A stretch of 11,540 bases of DNA from Chloroflexota bacterium (GTDB taxonomy: Bacteria > Chloroflexota > Dehalococcoidia > GIF9 > UBA5629), in NCBI GenBank assembly GCA_026389675.1, contig JAPLHJ010000100.1, positions 1-11,540 of the forward strand. Reading direction: 5' to 3'. Shown piece after piece: positions 1-6,064 of this stretch (positions are counted from its first letter, which is position 1; the number at the start of each line of letters is the position of its first letter). The notes under the pieces were generated by a model. The model saw nothing but the letters and a program-made list of their open reading frames with translations. It had not been told where the DNA came from and searched no databases. The translations under genes were made by a program, and so were the position numbers.

Positions 1-645
1 CTCCTGTGCCTGTGATAAAACGGTCCGGATTTCATTGGATGCCAGGGCATAACCCTCACGCCCGGCCAGGCCGGAGTTCCAGCTTACCATCCCAACCATT
101 TCGCCGGCTTTGTTGATGATTGCGCTGCCGGCAAGCCCGGGGTCGAGCGCGGCATTTGTCTGCAGGTAATTTATGCCCTCTACCTTGTTCACAGCGGTAA
201 CAGCACCTTTCAAGGTAACCGCTTTTGAATCACCGGGGAAATATCCTGTAGAGGTGACCTCATCCCACAGGTGCACCAGATCTGAATCGCCTAATAAAAC
301 AGCTTTCAAGGCAGGATAGTTTCCCTCCATCTTTATGATGGCTATGCCCCTCGCGCTGTCCACGCAGATCACCCTGCCCCCAAAACTCGTCCCCGGCTTT
401 AGCTCCACAAAGACCGAGTTAGCACCGCCGACCGCCTGTACCCCGGTAACAACATAACCTCCCTTATCCACGATGATCCCTGTAGCAGTCACATCACCCG
501 CAGATACTCTCACCAGGGAGTCTGCCGCGCCGTTTCCCCCGCATGAGGACAATATTAAAGACAGCAGGACAAGCGGCAATATCCCTGTTGCTATCAGCCG
601 GGCGTAACCGCGCCGCAGCATCTGTATACGCATAAGTGAAGGCAT
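1..645 (-). CDS. HtrA-like (S1C) lipoprotein with all three catalytic residues replaced; C-terminus beyond window
   Basis: The reverse strand is open from 645 to the window edge, giving 215 residues of an incomplete protein. An arginine-containing N-terminus is followed by a hydrophobic segment (about 17-31) and a lipobox LSSC with the lipidated Cys at 35, so an exported, membrane-anchored lipoprotein is expected. The remainder follows the trypsin-like fold of HtrA/DegP: GGYVVT (62-67) precedes the usual histidine, DSARGIAIIKM (96-106) matches the aspartate motif, and LQTNAALDPG (161-170) leads to the serine motif. In each place the catalytic residue is changed: Gln70 for His, Gly100 for Asp, Ala172 for Ser. 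A non-proteolytic binding or scaffold role is inferred. The ATG at 645 overlaps the upstream hydratase stop as TAATG, suggesting coupled translation; ATGs at 633 and 621 are in-frame alternatives, and none has a clear Shine-Dalgarno. A PDZ domain could lie outside the window. Confidence 0.8.
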   Translation of the reverse strand, partial: MPSLMRIQMLRRGYARLIATGILPLVLLSLILSSCGGNGAADSLVRVSAGDVTATGIIVDKGGYVVTGVQAVGGANSVFVELKPGTSFGGRVICVDSARGIAIIKMEGNYPALKAVLLGDSDLVHLWDEVTSTGYFPGDSKAVTLKGAVTAVNKVEGINYLQTNAALDPGLAGSAIINKAGEMVGMVSWNSGLAGREGYALASNEIRTVLSQAQE

Positions 646-1361
646 TACTTTATCGGCACGTTACCGGTTTGAAGGTCCGGCCTCACTATATGGTCCATAA
701 ACTGCCCGATTTGCGCGTTCATGACCTTTTTCATGTCTTTTACGATGCCCCTGCCTTTATTCAGGCTTTTGGCAAAGGCGATGGCCTCTTTTACGGTTTC
801 ATCCGCCGACGGGCAGGCCTTGCGTATAATGTTGAATTTCTCCAGTTCGGCGGCCGTAAAGCGCTTGCCCGTGAGTTCGGCCTCCATAACCTTGTGCATG
901 GGCATCATCCGCTTTATCAGTGCGTCCATATACGGCAGGAAGGGTATATTCAAATCCACCTCCGGGAAACAGAGGAAACCGCGGTCGGCGCGCATGAACG
1001 CAAAATCGAAAGAGCAGGCCAGGATGGCGCCCCCGGCAAAGGCGTGTCCGGTCAGAGCCGCCACCGTGATCATGGGATAGAAGGTCACCCGCCTGTACAT
1101 CTTATCCTGTGTATCGAAGAACTTATCAATATCGGGGTCCTTTCTGCCGATGGCCGGAACCAGCCAGTCCAGGTCCATCCCGTTGCACCAGATCTTTGGA
1201 TCGGCGGCCTTAACCACCAGCGCATTGGCCTTGGTATTGTTTTCAATATCGTCAAGGGCTTTCAGTAATTCACCAAGGAATGTGAGATTGATCCTGTTCT
1301 CCCCGCTGTTCATGGTAAGCACAGCGACATTTTCGTCAAGCGTCCATTCAACGAAGGGCAT
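645..1361 (-). CDS. Enoyl-CoA hydratase/isomerase (crotonase) family protein
   Basis: This 238-residue protein has the crotonase fold, acting on acyl-CoA thioesters in the cytoplasm. ENRINLTFL (21-29) is a typical N-terminal strand-helix segment, WCNGMDLDWL (58-67) supplies the first oxyanion-hole region, and TGHAFAGGAILA (104-115) the second. FPEVDLNIPF (132-141) places Glu134 where rat crotonase has Glu144, and MEAELTGKRF (159-168) places Glu160 at the position of rat Glu164, so both acid/base positions look occupied. The RADRGFLCFPEVDL stretch resembles delta3,delta2-enoyl-CoA isomerases of the plant/peroxisomal type, so isomerase is as likely as hydratase. The protein is a little shorter than the usual 255-265 residues. 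GGAGG at 1370-1374, eight bases before the ATG, supports this start. It lies divergent to a 3-hydroxyacyl-CoA dehydrogenase and just upstream of the HtrA-like lipoprotein gene. Confidence 0.9.
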   Translation of the reverse strand: MPFVEWTLDENVAVLTMNSGENRINLTFLGELLKALDDIENNTKANALVVKAADPKIWCNGMDLDWLVPAIGRKDPDIDKFFDTQDKMYRRVTFYPMITVAALTGHAFAGGAILACSFDFAFMRADRGFLCFPEVDLNIPFLPYMDALIKRMMPMHKVMEAELTGKRFTAAELEKFNIIRKACPSADETVKEAIAFAKSLNKGRGIVKDMKKVMNAQIGQFMDHIVRPDLQTGNVPIK

Positions 1362-1432
1362 GGTGCATACCTCCGTCTTAATATTTTGACAGCCGCTCTC
1401 AATCAGTGCGGCCTTAATCTGCAGCGCTAATT

Positions 1433-1438
1433 ATTATA
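1433..1438 (-). promoter_or_regulatory. Possible -10 element for the hydratase/lipoprotein pair
   Basis: The minus strand reads a perfect TATAAT here, about 70 bases before the hydratase start. No good -35 hexamer is seen 16-18 bp upstream, so this is only a candidate; an overlapping TATATA preceded by TGG is another possible -10. Confidence 0.3.
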
Positions 1439-1486
1439 TACCAAAGGGCGGTCAGGTGCTTTCCGGACAATCAGTTGTAACGGCTA

Positions 1487-1515
1487 TTGCCAAATCCCGC
1501 TAATTTATGCACAAT
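1487..1515 (+). promoter_or_regulatory. Possible promoter for the 3-hydroxyacyl-CoA dehydrogenase gene
   Basis: TTGCCA (1487-1492) and CACAAT (1510-1515) are separated by 17 bp and match sigma-70-type consensus at five and four of six positions. Transcription would begin near 1522, about 40 bases ahead of the start codon. Together with the opposing -10 candidate this makes 1362-1563 a divergent control region; I see no convincing operator in it. Confidence 0.35.
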
Positions 1516-1563
1516 AAGCAGGCCATATTTTAGGTGATAAAATTCGCAAGAGGAGATTTAGAT

Positions 1564-2448
1564 ATGGATAACGTTCTGGTCATCGGCGCAGGCTTCATGG
1601 GGGGAGGTATAGCCCAGGTAGTGGCCCAGGGCGGATACACGGTTTACCTGCAGGACATTAACCCCGAGTCGCTGGAAAGGACCATGGCGCAGATCCGCTG
1701 GTCGACCGACAAGCTGGCCAGCAAGGGAAAGATCAAGGACAGCGCCAAGGCTGTACAGGACAGGATCAATGTGGTGAAAGACCTCTCGATCGCGCCCAAA
1801 TGCCAGTGGGTCATCGAGGTGGTCTTTGAAGACGAGAAGATGAAGAAGGGGCTTTTCAAGGAGCTCGACGCCGCCTGCCCGGTGGAGACCATCCTGGCTT
1901 CCAATACATCCAGCATACCCATCACCCGCCTGGCATCGTTGACAAAGCACCCGGAGAGGGTGGCCGGAATGCACTTCTTCGGCCCGGTGCCTATGATGCG
2001 CCTGGTGGAGGTCATCAAGGGTGAGAAGACTTCGGACATCGTATTCAAAAAGAGCGTGGACTTTATCACCGCTATCGGCCAGTACCCGGTGAAGGTGATG
2101 AAGGATATACCCGGCTTCATCATGAACCGCGTCAGCGGCGTCGCCTTTCGCGAGGCCCTCTCGCTGGTGGAGAATGGCATAGCCACGGTTGAGGACGTTG
2201 ACAAGGGCATGCATTACGGTTTCAACTGGAACATAGGCCCCTTCGAGATCGCCGATAACGCCGGCATCGATACCTACGTGCGCGTGGGCAGGTCATTCGC
2301 AGCGCTTGGCGCCGGCGAAATTGTGGCTGCCTCACCGCTCATGGAGAAAATGCTCAAGGCCGGGCGCCTGGGCAGAAAAGTAGGCAAGGGGTTCTACGAC
2401 TACACTCCCGACGGGAAGCAGGTGCCGTTCGACGTCACTAAATTGTAG
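1564..2448 (+). CDS. 3-hydroxyacyl-CoA (3-hydroxybutyryl-CoA) dehydrogenase
   Basis: The 294-residue product is a full-length single-domain enzyme of the HBD/Hbd type, which oxidises 3-hydroxyacyl-CoA to 3-ketoacyl-CoA with NAD(P)+, or runs in reverse in butyrate-type synthesis. The N-terminal Rossmann motif GAGFMGGGIA spans 8-17. ASNTSSIPIT (112-121) is the conserved substrate-side loop. The catalytic pair is His137 and Glu149 in the segment MHFFGPVPMMRLVEVI, spaced 12 residues apart as in the family, although Gly140 replaces the commoner Asn. PGFIMNRV (183-190) holds the conserved Asn188, and GPFEIAD (225-231) with GRKVGKGFYDY (270-280) mark the C-terminal helical domain. The ATG at 1564 is chosen because AGGAG (1551-1555) lies eight bases ahead; a GTG at 1534 would add ten unconserved residues. 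The acyl-CoA hydratase gene across the divergent promoter would supply its substrate. Confidence 0.95.
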   Translation: MDNVLVIGAGFMGGGIAQVVAQGGYTVYLQDINPESLERTMAQIRWSTDKLASKGKIKDSAKAVQDRINVVKDLSIAPKCQWVIEVVFEDEKMKKGLFKELDAACPVETILASNTSSIPITRLASLTKHPERVAGMHFFGPVPMMRLVEVIKGEKTSDIVFKKSVDFITAIGQYPVKVMKDIPGFIMNRVSGVAFREALSLVENGIATVEDVDKGMHYGFNWNIGPFEIADNAGIDTYVRVGRSFAALGAGEIVAASPLMEKMLKAGRLGRKVGKGFYDYTPDGKQVPFDVTKL

Positions 2449-2461
2449 CCGGTATTAATTT

Positions 2462-2483
2462 GGGGCGGGTAAAAACCCGCCCC
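2462..2483. terminator. Perfect 9-bp hairpin between convergent gene ends
   Basis: GGGGCGGGT (2462-2470) pairs perfectly with ACCCGCCCC (2475-2483) around an AAAA loop. It sits 13 bases past the dehydrogenase stop, and its right edge touches the stop codon of the opposing MBL-fold gene (2483-2485), so it could terminate both. There is no T-run on the plus-strand side, so it is not a textbook intrinsic terminator. Similar GTAGGGGCGGGT palindromes are, from memory, dispersed repeats in many bacterial genomes, so it may equally be such an element. Confidence 0.5.
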
Positions 2484-3182
2484 TACAGGTCTATCGTAAG
2501 CCCCTCGTACCCCAGCTCCAGTTCCATCTCCAGCAGCTTGCCTGCGTCCGCGATCTCTTGCCTCAACTCCTCTTCGTAGAGCGCTGACAGGTGGGTAATT
2601 ATCACCCTCGGAATATGGCCCTTCAGATTGCGGTAATGCTGCAGTTCCTGCGCCAGTAGCGAAGGTGTCAGGTGGCGTAGCCTGATCATGTCCGTCTCCA
2701 TCCTGTTGAGTCCCGTGACCTCGATGAACAACACATCCTGCTTTAACCAGGTAACCGACCGCGGGGACCGTGTGGCTTACCGGCACGGGCACAATTTCAT
2801 GGTTTTGTATAAAAAGCTGCTGAAAGGGCGCGATGGGCTTGAGCCGCAGCCGCGGTTGATCTTTTGACGGCCATTGCGTGTAGTCCCGGTACATCTTGCC
2901 GTCCAGCAAGTAGAGGTAAACGGCCTCCAGTGTATCAGGTAGGCCATAAACGTCAATGGTCGAAGGCGGCAGGCTGTCGTTGGCCCCCAGCATAACCAGG
3001 TCCTTTGTATGGTCGAAGTGGTGGTGGGTAAGCAGAACCGCCTTTATTCGCTGCTGCTTATCCAGCGCCAGCGTGGAGGTCAGGCCTCCGGCATCCAGCG
3101 CTATCTCATCATTTACCAGCAGGCAGGGCAGCCTGCACCGGTCGGTCTCGGTATTATGCGCGCCGAGGATCTCGATTTTCAT
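2483..3182 (-). pseudogene. Metallo-beta-lactamase-fold hydrolase, frame broken and metal motif 4 missing
   Basis: The first part, from the ATG at 3182, reads as an MBL-fold enzyme: IEILGAHNTE at the N-terminus, LTHHHFDH (about 51-58) as the HxHxDH zinc motif, and VPVSHTVPAVGY (132-143) with the motif-3 histidine. After GYLVK the frame loses similarity. It resumes one frame away at about 2750 with QDVLFIEVTGLNR, continues through LTPSLL and IITHLS (motif-5 histidine), and stops at 2483. Reading straight across gives VGYLVK-QDVLFIEVT with no GDTG aspartate motif, which in this family lies between these strands. I infer an out-of-frame deletion of roughly 25 codons (from memory of relatives), not a simple sequencing slip. 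The family contains small-molecule hydrolases such as phosphodiesterases; the original substrate is unknown. A weak GGGGG precedes the start. If expressed, the product would have a nonsense C-terminus. Confidence 0.75.
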
Positions 3183-3202
3183 TTATATAAACCCCCGCTT
3201 TA

Positions 3203-3230
3203 GGATTGCTTCGCTGCGCTCGCAGTGACA
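3203..3230 (-). repeat. Degenerate intergenic repeat, copy 1 (TGTCACTGCGAG type)
   Basis: On the minus strand this reads TGTCACTGCGAGCGCAGCG followed by AAGCAATCC. It closely matches the dispersed TGTCATTGCGAG...GAAGCAATC repeat seen in many environmental bacterial genomes (recollection). It lies in the 5' leader of the MBL-fold gene. Related to the copy at 3951-4006. Confidence 0.6.
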
Positions 3231-3232
3231 GT

Positions 3233-3238
3233 ATTATA
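3233..3238 (-). promoter_or_regulatory. Possible -10 element upstream of the broken MBL-fold gene
   Basis: The minus strand carries TATAAT about 50 bases before the MBL-fold start, directly upstream of repeat copy 1. It is flanked by an imperfect inverted repeat, CAGTGACAG (3223-3231) and CTGTGACTG (3246-3254), with one mismatch. That could be an operator or chance. No strong -35 is visible. Confidence 0.35.
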
Positions 3239-3278
3239 ATAGGCGCTGTGACTGTATAAAAATGGGCCTCGATAACAT

Positions 3279-3926
3279 CTAATTACTGACAGCATAAAAG
3301 ATCACCAGGTAGTGCAATACCGCACCCGCGATTACCAGCAGGTGGAATATCTCGTGGAAGCCGAAGACGCCCGGGAAGGGATTGGGCTTCTTGATCGCGT
3401 AAAACACCGCCCCCAACGTATATGCTACGCCGCCGGATAACAACAGCCACAGGGAAGGCAGCGGCATGGTTGTAAGCAGGGGCCCCCAGGCCAGCGGTAC
3501 AAGCAGCATCCAGCCCATCGCAACGTAGATCACCGTGGTCAGCCAGCGCGGGCCGTGTATATAAACAAGCTTGAAGACCAACCCCAAAATGACCAGCAGC
3601 CACTGTGCGCCGATGATACTCCAGCGCCACCAGCCGTCAAGGTAGATATAGCAGATGGGTGTATAAGTACCCGCTATCATGAAGAAAATTGCTATGTGGT
3701 CCAGCCTGCGCCAGGGGTTGCGGTCGTCCTCACCTGCCTTTTGCCCATGGTAGATGGCGCTGCAGATGAAGATAAAGACAGCGCATAGGCTATATATACT
3801 GGACAGGACGACCCTTGTCATAGAACCTGAGGAATTGCACAGCAGTACGATATAACCTGCCAGCGACGCTACCGCCCCCATCAAATGGGAATAGAAATTT
3901 ACCAGATCAGACTTTTGAAACGCCAT
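3279..3926 (-). CDS. Hemolysin III / PAQR-like (CREST superfamily) integral membrane protein
   Basis: A 215-residue protein with about seven hydrophobic membrane segments. It shows the hallmark residues of the hemolysin III (YqfA/HlyIII) and PAQR families: SAIYH (56-60) with Ser56 and His60, LDHIAIFFMIAGTYTP (75-90) with Asp76, and GFHEIFHLLVIAG (189-201) with His191 and His195. In the CREST superfamily these residues form a membrane-embedded metal site, and some relatives are hydrolases acting on lipid amides. The hemolysin name comes from one founding member and should not be read as toxicity. The ATG at 3926 is preferred; a GTG at 3938 is in frame and would add four residues. Length is normal for the family. 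The gene lies between the methyltransferase-like membrane protein and the broken MBL-fold gene on the same strand, and a degenerate repeat copy sits just upstream. Confidence 0.9.
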   Translation of the reverse strand: MAFQKSDLVNFYSHLMGAVASLAGYIVLLCNSSGSMTRVVLSSIYSLCAVFIFICSAIYHGQKAGEDDRNPWRRLDHIAIFFMIAGTYTPICYIYLDGWWRWSIIGAQWLLVILGLVFKLVYIHGPRWLTTVIYVAMGWMLLVPLAWGPLLTTMPLPSLWLLLSGGVAYTLGAVFYAIKKPNPFPGVFGFHEIFHLLVIAGAVLHYLVIFYAVSN

Positions 3927-3950
3927 AAATATTCTCACTCATATCATTCT

Positions 3951-4006
3951 ATTGCTTTGCTCCCTGCCACGCCTTCGGCTCGCAGCTTAGGCTCATCGCA
4001 ATGACA
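3951..4006 (-). repeat. Degenerate intergenic repeat, copy 2
   Basis: On the minus strand it begins TGTCATTGCGATGAGCC and continues through GAGCCGAAGGCGTGGC to end in GCAAAGCAAT. This is the pattern of the same dispersed repeat as 3203-3230 with an internal insertion or duplication. It fills most of the gap between two membrane-protein genes. Confidence 0.5.
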
Positions 4007-4009
4007 TTC

Positions 4010-4525
4010 TTATTTGTTTTCAGCCATCCACGGCCGCAACCTGGGTATCCAGCGCGGCACGTTCTTCTTATAGGCAATATATTCTTCGCCGAACCTCTTC
4101 TCCAGCCCGGGTTCCTCGGAATACACGAAATAAATGTGGTTGATGCTGAAAAACAGCAGGAACCAGATGAAAATGCCCGCTGAACCGAAGGCGACCGATT
4201 CACCCAGCAGGGTCGATAGGACACTGGAAATCATGGGGTTGCGCACATGCCGGTAAGGGCCTATGATAACCAGCTTTTTAGTAGGCGCCCAGGGTGCCAG
4301 AGTACCCCTGCCGATGTTTATAAATAGCCAGATGGTCAGGGAGAGGTAGTAAAGCCCGTTTCCTATCAGCACCGAACCCGCCAGCACGACCACGGCATCC
4401 CAGGGCCACCCCAAACCCCAACCGATCCTGAAGCCTGTTGCCCACACTATGCCCGCCGGGATGATCAGCAGAACGGTGAAAGGCAGAATAAACGACTTGA
4501 CCTGATTAGCAAATGATTCTTTCAT
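4010..4525 (-). CDS. Isoprenylcysteine carboxyl methyltransferase (ICMT)-like membrane protein
   Basis: A 171-residue membrane protein with hydrophobic segments at about 11-29, 43-70 and 110-135. Two family signatures are clear: GPYRHVRNPM (89-98), which contributes to S-adenosylmethionine binding, and the C-terminal EEPGLEKRFGEEYIAY (137-152) followed by VPRWIPR (156-162). This is the pattern of the ICMT/phospholipid-methyltransferase-like membrane families in bacteria, which methylate lipids, isoprenoids or other small membrane substrates; the actual substrate cannot be told from sequence. The start is chosen from the promoter: TTGCCA and TACAAT at 4571-4543 predict transcription from about 4535, after the ATG at 4540, so the ATG at 4525 is the first usable one. 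No Shine-Dalgarno is obvious. The hemolysin III-like gene follows about 80 bases downstream. Confidence 0.85.
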   Translation of the reverse strand: MKESFANQVKSFILPFTVLLIIPAGIVWATGFRIGWGLGWPWDAVVVLAGSVLIGNGLYYLSLTIWLFINIGRGTLAPWAPTKKLVIIGPYRHVRNPMISSVLSTLLGESVAFGSAGIFIWFLLFFSINHIYFVYSEEPGLEKRFGEEYIAYKKNVPRWIPRLRPWMAENK

Positions 4526-4542
4526 TAGTTCAATTAGCATCA

Positions 4543-4571
4543 ATTGTATTTAATTCCCTCAACTATGGCAA
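4543..4571 (-). promoter_or_regulatory. Promoter for the ICMT-like gene
   Basis: On the minus strand TTGCCA (4566-4571) and TACAAT (4543-4548) are separated by exactly 17 bp, each matching consensus at five of six positions. The predicted transcript begins near 4535, leaving a leader of about ten bases before the ATG at 4525. Confidence 0.6.
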
Positions 4572-4580
4572 TTCCCCGCA

Positions 4581-4589
4581 TGATACAAT
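4581..4589 (+). promoter_or_regulatory. Extended -10 promoter for the DNA methyltransferase gene
   Basis: TGATACAAT is a TG-n extended -10 element. Its downstream edge is seven bases before the GTG at 4597, where transcription itself would be expected to begin, so the message would be leaderless. No good -35 hexamer is seen, which extended -10 promoters can tolerate. It lies back to back with the ICMT-like promoter. Confidence 0.45.
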
Positions 4590-4596
4590 AACCACC

Positions 4597-5394
4597 GTGA
4601 AGACCGGCCTCATCCACTGCGGTGACTGCCTTGTTAAGCTGAAGTCTTTCCCTGCTGATTGCGTCGACCTCATCTATATCGACCCGCCCTTCAATTCCAA
4701 CCGTAACTACATCACGGAGGGAAACAATGATGAAAAAAGGCAGTTCCGGGACAGGTTTGAAAGCGTTGCAGGCTACATAGCTTATATGAAACCGCGCCTG
4801 AGGGAACTGCACCGCGTGCTCAAGCCAACCGGCAGCTTCTATTATCACTGCGACTGGCACGCTTCGCATTACGTCAAAGTACTGCTTGATGGCGAAGATT
4901 TATTCGGCTACGGCAATTTCCAGAACGAAATAGCCTGGTGTTACAGGTCGGGAGGCGCCAGCCCCAAAAGACGGTTCTCGCGCAAGCACGATATTATCCT
5001 TTTCTATTCCAAGACCGCCGATTATACATTCAATGGCCTGCGGGAGAAATCCTATAACCGCGGCCTTAAGCCGTACCGCTTCCAGGGTGTTAGGGAATTT
5101 GAAGATGAGGGCGGCTGGTACACGGATGTAGGGATGAAAGACTACTGGGAGATAAACATGGTGGGCAGGACCAGCCGCGAGAGGCTGGACTATCCCACGC
5201 AGAAGCCCGAAGCCCTGCTGGAGCGCATCATCAGCGCCAGCAGTAACGAGGGCGATATCGTTCTGGACGCCTTCTGCGGCAGCGGAACGACCCTGGCTAT
5301 GGCCCAAAAACTGAACCGCGAGTGGATCGGTATCGATATCTCCCCGGCGGCCTGCAAGCTGGCCACCCGGCGTCTGCACCAGCTGAGCCTATAG
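4597..5394 (+). CDS. Site-specific DNA methyltransferase, beta class (N6-adenine or N4-cytosine), solitary
   Basis: A 265-residue DNA methyltransferase with motifs in the beta-class order: the catalytic motif IV, DPPFNSNRNY (29-38), comes first, and the S-adenosylmethionine motif I, FCGSGTT (226-232), comes near the end. DYPTQKPEALLERII (198-212) precedes motif I as usual, and WIGIDIS (243-249) follows it. DPPF favours adenine-N6 methylation but does not exclude cytosine-N4. The stretch at 115-197 would hold target recognition and is short, so the enzyme is compact for the family. There is no restriction endonuclease, specificity subunit or helicase gene next to it, so it looks like an orphan modification enzyme. 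The GTG at 4597 is preferred: the CGDCL strand that opens such proteins follows at residue 8, and an ATG at 4513 would run across the divergent gene's promoter. Its end overlaps the convergent phosphodiesterase gene by 6 bases. Confidence 0.88.
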   Translation: MKTGLIHCGDCLVKLKSFPADCVDLIYIDPPFNSNRNYITEGNNDEKRQFRDRFESVAGYIAYMKPRLRELHRVLKPTGSFYYHCDWHASHYVKVLLDGEDLFGYGNFQNEIAWCYRSGGASPKRRFSRKHDIILFYSKTADYTFNGLREKSYNRGLKPYRFQGVREFEDEGGWYTDVGMKDYWEINMVGRTSRERLDYPTQKPEALLERIISASSNEGDIVLDAFCGSGTTLAMAQKLNREWIGIDISPAACKLATRRLHQLSL

Positions 5395-6063
5395 CCTGCG
5401 GATCTCCCCGATCACAATATCGGGGCGGTCGGTCATGATTATGTCGATGCCGCAGCGCAATGCCATCCTCAGGTCATCCTCGCCACCGCTGTCCCAGGCA
5501 AAAATGAGTTCACCACTATCGTGTGCCGTTTTTACCGTTTCAGCGCTCACTGCATCGCCGCGCACCTGCCTAAATCCCGCCGTTTTATGCCCCGGCGGGA
5601 TACCGCCCGCACCGGAAAGATCACTGATGACAGTACAGGTAAAATCGGGGGCAAGCTCCGACAGCCTGCCGATCAGCGCGGCATCGAAAGAAACCAGCAC
5701 CGTGAAGGCTGCATCCACCTGCCCGCGCAGGTGTGACAGGAATTGCTCCAGCGACCTGACCTGTTTGAGTTCAACCAGCAGCACCAGTCCCCTGCCCAGC
5801 ACTTCCAGCGCCTGCCGGAGGGTGGGTATCTTGTAGCCGCCGCCAACCCTCAACCGCTGGATATCTTTCAATTTGAGGCTGCTGATACTTTTGCCATTAA
5901 TGCTGTCGTCGTGGAAGACCACGAACTCGCCATCGGCAGTCTCCTGAACGTCGAATTCCACACCGTCCACCCCGATTTCACGGGCAGCGCGGAAGGCTTC
6001 CAGCGTGTTGTCCGGGAAGTCCCGCGTGAACCCGCGGTGAGCGATTACAAGGGGCTTCTTCAT
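5389..6063 (-). CDS. Glycerophosphodiester phosphodiesterase (GDPD) family protein
   Basis: A 224-residue TIM-barrel enzyme that hydrolyses glycerophosphodiesters to glycerol-3-phosphate and an alcohol. The family's catalytic set is present: IAHRG (7-11) with His9 and Arg10, DGVEFDVQ (33-40) with metal ligands Glu36 and Asp38, FHDD (50-53) with His51 as general acid, and VELK (97-100) with Glu98 as metal ligand and Lys100. IIMTDRPD (208-215) is the usual C-terminal signature. Length is normal for a cytoplasmic GDPD, and no signal peptide is seen, so substrates would be intracellular products of phospholipid turnover. The ATG at 6063 begins one base after the Rid-family stop codon, so the two are likely cotranscribed and translationally coupled. 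The 3' end overlaps the DNA methyltransferase gene by 6 bases tail to tail. Confidence 0.93.
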   Translation of the reverse strand: MKKPLVIAHRGFTRDFPDNTLEAFRAAREIGVDGVEFDVQETADGEFVVFHDDSINGKSISSLKLKDIQRLRVGGGYKIPTLRQALEVLGRGLVLLVELKQVRSLEQFLSHLRGQVDAAFTVLVSFDAALIGRLSELAPDFTCTVISDLSGAGGIPPGHKTAGFRQVRGDAVSAETVKTAHDSGELIFAWDSGGEDDLRMALRCGIDIIMTDRPDIVIGEIRRL

Positions 6064-6064
6064 T

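Noticed and set aside
636..1268. Long plus-strand open frame opposite the crotonase gene
   Set aside because: It mirrors a clear enzyme gene, has no recognisable motif or ribosome site, and ends without any gene-like context.
1558..2214. Minus-strand open frame inside the dehydrogenase gene
   Set aside because: It is a shadow of the codon bias of a full-length, motif-complete dehydrogenase; the product is rich in His and Arg with no family features.
3279..3926. A haemolysin toxin
   Set aside because: The hemolysin III name is historical; the conserved metal-binding membrane residues place it in the widespread PAQR/CREST group.
4513..4596. N-terminal extension of the DNA methyltransferase from the ATG at 4513
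   Set aside because: It would cross the divergent gene's promoter and start, has no ribosome site, and adds 28 residues unlike the start of this family.
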